64,000 nucleotides of DNA from Campanula takesimana. Taxonomy: Eukaryota > Streptophyta > Magnoliopsida > Asterales > Campanulaceae. The notes under the pieces were generated by a model. That model was not told the origin of the DNA, did not search any database, and saw nothing but the letters and a program-made list of their open reading frames with translations. Below are positions 55,016 to 64,000 of this stretch, piece by piece (position 1 is the first letter of the stretch; every line of letters begins with the position of its first letter). Both the position numbers and the translations under genes were made by a program. The stretch is from positions 122,630-186,629 of the forward strand of contig JAOWBW010001823.1 in NCBI GenBank assembly GCA_026119855.1, in the 5' to 3' direction.

Positions 55016-55495
55016 AAGGATATCCCCACCCTAAGGCCCTTTTTAGGGGCCTTTTTAGGAATTTGACACCTCTCTTTTTTCATTAACTCAAATTTTTATT
55101 TTGGTTTTCATTCAATTTAAGTGGGTAAAAATCTCGAGAAAATTTGTTTATATTCGTTTTAGTGTAAAACTTGTTTATCCCTTAATGTAAACTAAAATCT
55201 TTTAATAAAATATGTTTTACACATTTCTTAGTGTAAAACAAGTTTTTCATAAGACTGATTCGAAAGTGAAGAAACTAGACAAAAACTCACTTAATATCAT
55301 AGTACTATCTAGTTACCTCAAAGTAAGGAACTACTTAAGTAAAATATGTAAAGGCATGGGCGCACAAAGTTAGTGGACTTCAATGTCAAATCCTTCGAGT
55401 AAGGATGCATTTTTTTTAAACTTAAAACTTTAACCTAATTCTTCTCTTTCGCATGCCACATAGCTAAAAGAGGTAAAATATTATTTAGTCTGATT
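55016..55495. other. AT-rich spacer
   Basis: Non-coding. Contains near-duplicate words TTTTAGTGTAAAACTTGTTT and TTCTTAGTGTAAAACAAGTT near 55158 and 55226. No gene. Confidence 0.4.
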
Positions 55496-55860
55496 TCTCT
55501 TGTAATTTCGATTGTTAGACGGTCATTCGATAATAGACATTCTCTGTTAATTAAATGAACAATTTTTGATATATAGTCACAAAGAAAGGTGATTGTTAAG
55601 TAATTAGGCGTGGGTCTTTCTCTTGTGATCCTGATTGCTAGTCAGTCATTCGACAAATGACATTCCATGAACTAATTATACAATTTTTGATCATCGCGGA
55701 AAATAGGTGGAAAAGATCACCATGCCAATGAAATACGATTTGATGACTGATATTGTGATTGCTATGCAGTCTGACGTAAGAGTTTCTTTCGTGGTCCCGA
55801 TTGCTAGTGTTTGAGGGTCGCAAAGAAGAGCGACAAAAGATCATTATGTCTTTAAATATG
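55496..55860. repeat. Diverged tandem repeat, three copies of about 120-165 bp
   Basis: TCTCTTGTAATTTCGATTGT (55496), TCTCTTGTGATCCTGATTGC (about 55619) and TCTTTCGTGGTCCCGATTGC (about 55784) each begin a unit with a following GTCATTCGA-like word. Confidence 0.6.
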
Positions 55861-56429
55861 TTTATAAATAGGCTAATACAAATCACCTTAACAGGATCTA
55901 AACTTGTAACTTTCGCATGAAAAGCTAACATCATATAGTGATGCCACTTTTAAGTAGAATTGTTTGGTGATATACAAATATATTTTTAACAAAAATTTAC
56001 AAAATGATAAGGATGTTTAAATTTAACTTATAATATGGTGGCACTCCAACAAAAGATACCTAACGTAACCATTTTCTGGTGCGCGTGGTGAAATAGCACT
56101 CACAAGTGCTCCCTTCCTAGTGCTATAAATTGCCATATGTTCATAAAATGCGCGCGTGCAAGCATCTATGGCGGCGAAAGCCACTAGTCACCAATTAACC
56201 ATCCTAAATTTTGTATTTTTGTCCCTCAAGCTTGGACCCACAAAAGGGTCCAATGTGTCCATAAATCTACCCATTTTTTTGGATTAAGGTTGTCCCACAC
56301 TGTCTCATGTTCAGGATACAATCATACAAGGTAGTAGATGATGTGTATGTACTAGTGTGGGCCCAGCCACGGTGGTTGTCGGGAGTACATTTTTAGCTTA
56401 TGAGTGGGACCAATTATGAAGTTTGGGTT
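55861..56429. other. Spacer without recognised features
   Basis: No convincing reading frame or repeat boundary seen. Confidence 0.4.
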
Positions 56430-56638
56430 ATGCTTCCTCAGTCCCATTTTAAGAGTCAGAAAATAGATGGGTTCAAGAATTAACGAAAATGTGATATATT
56501 GCGAGTGTTGATAGTTGGGTAGTTGAAAGAAAGTGAGGTAAAAAAGAGTTGGTGGATAATTGTTGTGAGTATGACATGTATGACCCACTTTCTATTTTTT
56601 AAGTTTTTGACTTTTAAAATGGGACAGATGGAATATGA
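56430..56638. mobile_element. Stowaway-like MITE
   Basis: Inverted ends TTCCTCAGTCCCATTTTAAG and complement TTCCATCTGTCCCATTTTAA; the exact target TA is blurred. Confidence 0.65.
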
Positions 56639-56719
56639 TTTGAGAGGGTGTTTCAAAAAAACAATGGGACTTGTGGGGGTCCAAATCAAAGTTTAGTGGA
56701 CAGTAATATGTAAAATGTA

Positions 56720-56975
56720 CTCCCACCGTCTCAATCGAATTAGGACAAATTTCTATTTTGTATGTCTCATTCGAATTAAGACAAAAAAAAAATGGAAGTA
56801 TTTTATTTGATGAGACTCACATTCACACTCACAACAACTTTCCACTCATTATTCTCTACCCCACTTTCTCTCCCCCTACTTCACTTTTCATACTAACAAC
56901 ACCCACTCCACTAACACTTTTTCCTTAATCCCCGCGCCCAACCCAAAAATCTTAATTCGGGTAGAACGGAGGAAG
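56720..56975. mobile_element. Stowaway MITE (256 bp)
   Basis: TA flanks (56718-56719, 56976-56977). Ends CTCCCACCGTCTCAATCGAA and complement CTTCCTCCGTTCTACCCGAA followed by TTAAG. Non-coding. Confidence 0.85.
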
Positions 56976-57125
56976 TATTATTTTCATCCTAATTAAATAT
57001 CTAGGAGAAATTTAAATTTATTTTTGAATCAAAACTATATTAATTTTTTGAATCAATTTAATGCATATTTAAATATTTATTTTGGAACGGAAGAAGTTGC
57101 CATTTTTTGTGTAGTAAGTCCAAAC

Positions 57126-57965
57126 CAGAGCCGTCAATTCGGGACCGTCCCGCTATATATATGAGACGGGACGGGACAGTATATTCTTATCCCGAAAAAA
57201 TGCGGGACTATTTGCGATGTCCCGTATGGGACGCGGGACAAAACGGGATGGGACGGGACGGGACGCCCCGTATTTTTTTGAAAATTCTTGCTCAAGCAGA
57301 AAAGCTCTTGATATTGGAGAAGATCCGGCAGCCTTGCCAAAGGGTCAGACCATTAATGTTGGTGGCAAGGATGATGTATCAGCTGTGAAAAAGGTTGGAT
57401 GTTGTTCTACTAAAAAGAAGAAAAAAAAGAAGGTAAACCCCAGTTCAAATTCTTTGGTGATTTTCAATTATTACGAGAATGTTGGAAAATTTCAGTAAAA
57501 AATTATTATAGTTGTAGATCGAGATGGATGGATTGTGTGATCAACCAAGTTTCAGTTTATGCCATGTTGAGATTTATGTGTCATTATAGTAAAATTTTCA
57601 TAGTTCAGTGCCGAAATTACTTCCAAGTTGGGAACTATTTACATGCTTTCATTGTGTTCTTCCTTGTTATAAACGAGCACATAAAGTTAGTCTGGAAAGA
57701 AAGAAAAGATCACAGAACCTACAAAGTTTTTCCGCAAATAACAACAAGCGTTTGAGTGAGTGAAACTTGAAAAAAATTGACATTTTTTTATCCGGTGATC
57801 GCGTCAACCTATCCAGTCTTTGTCCCGAATTGTCCCGCGTCCCGAGGTGATTTGGGATGGGACGGGGTATTTATGTCCCGCGATAAATTGGTCTCGTCCC
57901 GTATAGTTTGCGGGACATCATAGTTTTGTCCCGTCCCGTCCCGTTTTCCCGAATTGAAGGCTCTA
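57126..57965. mobile_element. hAT non-autonomous element carrying a gene fragment (840 bp, 8-bp TSD)
   Basis: Exact 8-bp duplication GTCCAAAC at 57118-57125 and 57966-57973. Ends CAGAGCCGTCAATTCGGGAC and CCCGAATTGAAGGCTCTA. Both sides are full of GGGACGGGAC/GTCCCGTCCC words, as in other plant hAT deletion derivatives. The centre, about 57285-57770, lacks these and looks like captured host sequence with a coding part and following untranslated-like DNA. Confidence 0.9.
57292..57411 (+). pseudogene. RAB11/RABA-type GTPase C-terminal fragment inside the hAT
   Basis: One frame reads SSRKALDIGEDPAALPKGQT then INVGGKDDVSAVKKVGCCST. This matches, as I recall it, the variable tail of plant RABA1-type small GTPases, ending in the double cysteine used for prenyl attachment. 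The GTP-binding core is absent. Where the stop codon would come, the frame runs on into a lysine-coding A/G tract. The frame upstream continues into element sequence. Non-functional as a GTPase. Confidence 0.65.
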
Positions 57966-57973
57966 GTCCAAAC

Positions 57974-58640
57974 CCCATTAACCATGGTGAAAGGATTTTG
58001 GTTTGGTGCATTTTTTTGACGTGAAAGTTGGGATTTTGTTAGGAATTTGGAGGATAAGATCTGATTTTGTAAGTGATTTAATATTTGTACTTTGAAGCGG
58101 TTGACCAATTGGTATGGTTATATTCAATGAACCTAGAACATTGAGGCTAGAACATTGAGCTGATGAAGAGATATCTAGTGAAAATTTAGTAAGATTCAGT
58201 TCATGGGGTGAAATGATTTGTGGTTTGAATCCCGACCACCAACCTCACTTGCACAAAATATTGTGTTTCTACTGAGCAATATCTCTAGTAAATTAATTTT
58301 TCAGTTTACATAGTCATCACTACCACCCACCCCGCTTGAGCACTAAGTTATTCTATCTGGTTTTAGATAGGTATAAACTTTTTTCAAACCGATAACTAGT
58401 TATTCAGTTTGTAAATTGGCTTATATACTGAACTATTTACACTCATATAATGTTCGTTCATGAACATGTATTCCGGTTCCATGACATCAACATAAAAAGG
58501 ATATTAAGTACAAGGGAAAAATGTTGTGGTATCATCTTATAAAATAGTGTTCCATAATTATATGATAAATTGAGCATATGAAAATTTTAATTATCAAATA
58601 GTTTTTTTTTTTTAAAATCGAATAGTGATACAACATCACC
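57974..58640. other. Spacer
   Basis: AT-rich, with a short duplication of CTAGAACATTGAG near 58131-58157. No gene recognised. Confidence 0.4.
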
Positions 58641-58642
58641 AT

Positions 58643-58647
<5 letters not shown>

Positions 58648-58680
<33 letters not shown>
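58648..58680. repeat. A33 run
   Basis: Uninterrupted A run. It could be the tail of an old retroposon, but nothing recognisable precedes it. Confidence 0.9.
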
Positions 58681-58682
<2 letters not shown>

Positions 58683-60036
58683 TGGTGTGTAGGAGGGAGT
58701 GTTGAGTAAGTTTTGGGGGATGGGTTGATAGTTTGGTGGTGCGCGCGCATGCAAAACAAGAGGAGGGATGTGGTCATAATCTTGTGATACAAGGCGCCAG
58801 CTGCCTAACCTAACCCCCATAAGATTATTCATGATGCATACCCCCTAAAAAAAATCATTTCCTTTGCACCCCTCTAAACTTGAATATTTTTCACTCTTAA
58901 CTCACAATTTCAAATCATTACATTTCTCTAGTCACATCCCCCCTCTCTATAGTTTTAGGTGCAGTCGGTCTGCTCAACAATTAAGTAGCTCATAAATCTC
59001 ATTTTGAATGGTTGAAGTTAATGTGAGTAAAAGACTCGAATTAGCCTTGGAGCGAGCATTATGTTCAAAAGTAAAATGAACGACTGAGATGTCCAACTGC
59101 CCTACAGTCAAACGTTCACAGTTTTTAGTTTGCAATACATTGATATAAACTACTTTATTACTATTATAGGTTATAGTTTGCTAATCACTATTAATTGGTG
59201 AGCTTCCAAAGTAACTTTTAAGCTAAGGGGAAATTATATATGTAATGAGTAGAGACAAGCATTACTACTCTATACCCAAAGATAGGTAATCATCTTGTAC
59301 AATCTTTCTACTACTAGAACTAACATTGCTTTAATGGCTTCCCTCCTAACTTTGCTTTCGAGTTTCCATCCATTAATAGACCTTAAATCTCCTATTCTTC
59401 ACTAAGTACGTACATGGAATTCTCATTGTACTCATATCAAATGATATGTACCGAATTTCATGACTCAAATATACTTTGCTCGTATATCATTTTATTTATA
59501 TCTGTCGAGTTCAGAAATTAGTTATAATATGCCAAATTCAGATAGATCCAAATATCAAATAATAGAGCAATAGTTCGATATTTATAGACATTACATATGT
59601 AAAAAGGATGCAGACCTGCTGCAGTCAAATTGTTGATTGCCCGTAGTTAGACCCCGTTTGATTGGCACTTGATAGACCTCTTGATGTGGCTAGTGCCGAC
59701 TCAATCAGCACATGAGCCCGTTAAGTGTGTATAGTAACCTATGTTGAATAGACGCCGAGTCATATTCGATCACGTCTGTTGACTGGCTTTGCACATACTT
59801 TATATATCCAATTTTCTATGTAGATCAATGAACTATTATAATTAAACACACTTAACTATCCAACATCAAGCATTCTGATAGTAGTTCTCATTCATTAAAC
59901 ACCATAGTATCTAGCGCTTAATATTACAAAACACACCTTTCTTTAGTGATGACTTGAGACACAATTTTCTTTTTGAATAAATGAACAATATGAATTTTTG
60001 TTGGACATACATTTTGGGACGGACGTAATATGATCC
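58681..60036. other. Spacer without recognised features
   Basis: About 1.35 kb, AT-rich, no long reading frame, no clear terminal repeats. GGGACGGACGTAATA near 60016 resembles a Stowaway end cut by the LINE. Confidence 0.45.
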
Positions 60037-60038
60037 AA

Positions 60039-60069
<31 letters not shown>

Positions 60070-60418
60070 ACCAGGGCAGCACCTGGGAAGATTTTATTAA
60101 TTATAAAATATAAGTACAAGAGGGGGACAACCACCCGACTCATTGCCGGATATGGAGCCGGACCTCGAAATCCAAAAAAATAAACCAACTCCTCAAAGGT
60201 AAAACCATCTAAAAAATAAAAGCCTGAAAAAATTAAACCAAAGAACAATCCTAATAAATTCAAATGAGCCCAATGATCCATCAAAAGTCCAAGACACGGG
60301 CCCGTGTGCCTCTTTTACAACCGAAACGAGTCCGTATGCCTTCCTTGCACTCAAGAAACTATTCCACAGAACCAAACACCATAACCAAGCCGCAGCAAAC
60401 ACCAACAACATCAAATAA

Positions 60419-61023
60419 TTATCGACGCTCAACATAGTATCCACTTTCATCAAAACGTAACGCGTCCAAGACACTCCGTGGAAGCTCCCTTGACGATCCA
60501 TATGTCCAAACCGTTTTATGAATATGAGCTTCAAAAGCCAATCTATCCGCAACCCCATTTGCTTGACGAAGAACATGACGTAACTCATACCCTCCAATCA
60601 AACTTTCACATTCCCGCAATTCATACGTGTATTGCCACGGACAATTATTTCGCCCTTTTAAAATATTCACAGCTACTAAGGAATCTGAGTTTACCTGAAC
60701 AGAAAGTAAACCCCAAGAATGACATAAGCGCAGGCCATCACGTAAAGCAAAGATCTCCGCCTTCATGTGGTTCCATCTCCGTAGTAGTGTGAAAAGGCAC
60801 AAACAAAAGCCCCCATACCATCCCTTATAATACCACCACCCGTGCACTGGCCGTTTATCGTGGAACCATCCGTATTCAAAGTAAAAACATGAGAGCGCGA
60901 AGGCTCCCATCTCAACAGCCTCTGCCGCCTAAACTTATGCTCTGCCACTTTGAGGCCTAAGCTCTCCAACAAGTCACGGTCATTCCCACTAGGAGCCCCT
61001 TTCGGGACTAGGAATGAGCACAT
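60419..61023 (-). pseudogene. LINE RNase H domain, frameshifted
   Basis: Minus-strand frames 60763-61023 (VFTLNTDGSTINGQCTGGGI) and 60419-60910 (MKAEIFALRDGL, VQVNSDSLVAVNI, RQANGVADRLAF) together show the D, E, D, D residues of RNase H. The change of frame falls near 60770. Ends with a stop at about 60419. Confidence 0.85.
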
Positions 61024-61157
61024 AATAAGAGAATTTTAACCCCATCCACAATTTTGGCACTATTCATAACAGTTCCTTCGAAAATCGATTTACACCTTGC
61101 TTTCCAAATCTCCCAACAAGTAAAAAGCATAATACCCATACGAACTAAACCAACCTG

Positions 61158-62554
61158 TCAGCGCTTTGACTGTCCACCACACCAAACAGTCCACAAATGA
61201 TGTAAATCAATATAATTATGAGTCAAAGGGAAAAGACTAACCCAATGCCTCCAAACAGACTGCGCAATCGCCGATTGTAGAAGTAAATGATTAAGAGTCT
61301 CCCTATGACCACCTCCAGGACAGCACACACATCGAGATGGGATATTGAAGCCCCGAGACTCTAATTTTGCATCCACCGGAAGACCATTGTGCATAGCCCT
61401 CCACCAGAAACCACTGACCTTTGTAGGGATGTTGGGATGCCAAACCTTAGCACCCCATTCCACCAAAGGGCTTCGGACCCGAATATAATCCCACCATGCA
61501 GCTGTCTCAAAAGTTCCCATTTTTGTAAGAGTGAAGACCGGACGATCCTCACTATGCTCATCAATATGCACCCTACGAACATTGGCATGTAGATCCTGCG
61601 GGATAAACTGAAGCATGTCCTCCAAAACCTGAATACCGTCTCTCACTGTCAAAAGTTGATCTTCAGGAAGCGGGCCCCCAAGTCGAACCCCACACCAATT
61701 ATCAGTCCAAAATCTGATATCTCCTCTGCCAACAACCCAACGACTGCAATCATCCAACTGATGTAAATATGACGATGCAGCTTGCCACACATGCGAACTA
61801 GAGGCTGCAGGTTGACATTTATACTTGACACGGACCCATTATGACCATAGGGAATTGCCTCTGGTGGCCACCCACGCCAACTTGTCTAACATAGCCTGAT
61901 TCATATCCCCCACCCTCCGAATTCCCAAACCACCTTCTTGGATAGGTCTACAAACCACATCCCAAGAAACCCAATGAGCCCTTTTTTCACCTCCACTGCT
62001 CCATAAGAAGTTGGACATAATGCTTTCCAACTTACGAGTTACAACCTTAGGAACCTTGAGCACACACCCAAAGAATAAATAGGAATGCTAGAAAGCACAG
62101 ATTTGATGAGAGTTACCTTCCCACCAAATGACAGAAGCCGTGCTTTCCAACCATCCACCCTTTTCATCATCTTTGCTTCTAGCTCCGCAAAGTGTACCCT
62201 CTTGACTCTACCTTTGAACAACGGGATCCCCAGATATTTGAGCGGAAACTGCTGGTGCGTGCAACCCGACCATCTTCGAATATTTTCTATCTCGATCTGT
62301 CGCCTTTTAGCACCCACTTAAAAACCGCTCTTCTCCAAATTAATCAATTGACCCGAAGACCTCTCATACATACTCAAAACCTCACGAAGACCCTCAATGG
62401 ATCTCTGACGCCCGTTACAAAACAAAAGCATGTCATCCGCATAAAGCAAATGGGTCAATGGAAAATTCCCCCTACCATGTTCAAACGGCCTAAACACCTC
62501 TTCCTGAACAGCTCTGTACAATGCCCGGGACAGTATTTCCTGAGCAATTAACAT
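61158..62554 (-). pseudogene. LINE reverse transcriptase end and zinc-binding region, broken
   Basis: RT remnant with the catalytic LLYADDMLLFC (about 62440), then FPLKYLGIPLFKG, SFGGKVTLIKSVLSSIPIYS, SNFLWSSGGEKRAHWVSWD, GGLGIRRVGDMNQAML, and the zinc-binding part CVCCPGGGHRETLNHLLL. Stops after KSGF (about 62318) and SLWS (about 61839) and a frame change near 62050 break it. Confidence 0.88.
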
Positions 62555-62556
62555 TT

Positions 62557-63420
62557 AAAGTTATATGAACAATTAAATCTCAATTGATGATTGTCCAAAA
62601 AATACTTCTTGCTTGGTAGATGACGCATAAAAAATAGGACTGTGTTTTTGATTTCACCTATCACGCCACGCCTGATTCCTTATGTTTTATCCTTTTTTAA
62701 TTTAATTTTATGTTTAAATAAAGGAGGGGTATTGCCACTACACAATTTACTAATCCACTACAAATGCTAAATTTTAGGTTGATTGATGGTTATGTTGACT
62801 TATTTGCCCTTTTATTGATATATAGTGAATCAGTTTTAAGCCAAAAAAATTACTTTTAAGTCTCTTTAACATAATTTCATTAATTTTAAATTTTGTATCT
62901 TCTCAATATTGACAAATAAATTCACATCATCCATTACTTTTATCATAACTTCAAATGAAAAAAAGATAGTATGACATCCATTTCTAAATAAATATTTATT
63001 TGTATTAAACATTTGCTAAAAGCTAATAATGATAAATGAGTAATTACAATAAAAATGAAATTAATTTAATTGTAAGAGGAGTAGACGACAAGCTGTGTTA
63101 AGTGTTTTTTATTTCACTATTGTAATTCATGTAGTGGAATGAATTACACTGAACTATTTTCCAAATAATGATAAAAATTGTTAATATGGTGGATATCAAA
63201 CAGTATTTGTAAGTTTTTTTACTATTAAAATAAATAGTAAATTCATCAATAAATTTATGTAGCGATAATTGATTAATATACAAAATAATATTTTGAGAAA
63301 CTCTTTAAATTTTTTATTTGTAAAAAGGAAATAACGCCCAATATGTTTTGCTGGGTAATAAAAATATTGAAAGCTAATCGATGCTATGTGATTTCTTTAT
63401 GACAAATTCTCGCATACATC
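62557..63420. other. AT-rich spacer
   Basis: Non-coding, strongly AT-rich; nothing recognised. Confidence 0.4.
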
Positions 63421-64000
63421 CGCCGCACCATGTGCGGCAAGGGTGCTTTGTTCCGCTGCTTCGCGCGGCTGGCTGGGGCGCTGCATCCGACTGTCCAGAT
63501 CCAACCTCCCTCTCCCCAGATTTTGACATGTGTCCCTTTAAAAAAAAACCCAAATACTTTAAAATGCTATATCTTGAGATTTACAACTCAGAATCTTTTT
63601 TTAAAAATACCGTTGTGTTCGTCTCGACGAGACGAATAAACTACATAGGTCATGATATGGTTTTGATTTTATTTTTTTTAAAAAAAATACTTTTTAAGAC
63701 ACAAAAAAAATTGATCTGCTTGTCAGCTCAATGTAACACTCTGTTCTGATAAAGTACACTTTCATCTCCAAAAAGTAACACTTTTTTACTGTTAAATGTA
63801 ACAACAGTTTTTTTATAAAAAAAAAAATGGGTTTGCATTTCAATTGTTACTTTCTCAATAAAAAATTGTTACATTTCATATATAATGTTACATTTAAGAA
63901 TGTAAAATGTTACAATTGAGAAAAAAAAAAATGTTACATTCATTTTTTATAAAATGTAACATTAGTTTAGTTGTCAATCCTATGTTAATGTTGGGGGGGG
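63421..64000. mobile_element. TGTTACAT-rich sequence, possibly an edge of a family C-like element
   Basis: A CG-rich block with GCCGCACCATGTGCGGC (63423-63439, self-complementary) is followed from about 63730 by dense TGTAACA/TGTTACAT words like those inside the family C elements. The ends cannot be seen because the window stops. Confidence 0.4.

Larger units (their letters stand above)
60039..62556 (-). mobile_element. 5'-truncated LINE (non-LTR retrotransposon)
   Basis: Minus-strand element ending in an A27 tail (T run at 60039-60065) preceded by GGTGCTGCCCTGGTTTCT, a common plant LINE 3' end. It keeps only the last part of RT, a zinc-binding region and RNase H; endonuclease and most of RT are missing, as expected from incomplete reverse transcription. 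A weak ATATGA repeat on each side (about 60029 and 62563) may be the target duplication. Confidence 0.88.

Noticed and set aside
63381..63749. 122-codon frame at the right edge
   Set aside because: Composition changes within it (CG-rich then T/A-rich), no domain recognised, and it overlaps a probable transposon end.

Overview
The window reads as nuclear DNA of a flowering plant, most likely a eudicot; species cannot be fixed from the sequence. It is AT-rich, packed with nested plant transposon families (Ty1/copia, Ty3/gypsy Tekay-like and Tat-like, LINE, hAT, Mutator-type, CACTA, Stowaway, Tourist) and holds one plant gene relic with introns, a decayed AP-5 complex subunit mu (AP5M). No intact host gene was found, and no rRNA, CRISPR or bacterial-type operon.

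Layout. 1-2274: 3' end of a copia element (RT-RNase H, PPT, 3' LTR). 2305-3065: two small Mutator-type MITEs. 3356-13063: a complete but dead minus-strand Tekay-like gypsy element with 5-bp target duplication TAAAC; its 3' LTR carries a 991-bp Mutator-type element and its 5' LTR a 436-bp solo LTR. 14392-26312: a complete minus-strand Tat-lineage gypsy element (TSD GTGTC, 599-bp LTRs) with dual RNase H and, between integrase and 3' LTR, a plus-strand (antisense) gene with its own TATA box and two introns, plus a 75-bp minisatellite. 26659-36302: a small CACTA element (TSD TCT) split by a very young 8.8-kb gypsy element (TSD ATTAC) whose internal region is mostly lost. 36.3-37.5 kb: nested Stowaway/Tourist MITEs. 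37697-46195: AP5M pseudogene; intron 1 contains a second AP5M exon fragment between two oppositely oriented LRR receptor-like-protein fragments, and introns hold three hAT elements (one nested). 46.9-50.4 kb: SINE-like unit, MITEs and a second large copy of the Mutator-type family. 50727-54514: a copia solo LTR that itself contains a gypsy solo LTR. 56.4-58.0 kb: MITEs and a hAT element carrying a fragment resembling the C-terminus of a RAB11/RABA-type GTPase. 60039-62556: 5'-truncated LINE on the minus strand. The right edge holds the start of a TGTTACAT-rich element.

How it fits together: almost every boundary can be placed to the base by matching terminal repeats with target-site duplications, so the order of insertion can be read. 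By eye the LTR pairs differ by about 2% (3356-13063), about 1.5% (14392-26312) and about 0.3% (26781-35593), so the most damaged element is the youngest. The most interesting signals are the antisense gene of the Tat element, a covarying hairpin shared by LTRs of three Tekay-like elements, the RAB fragment inside a hAT, and the AP5M/LRR inverted arrangement.
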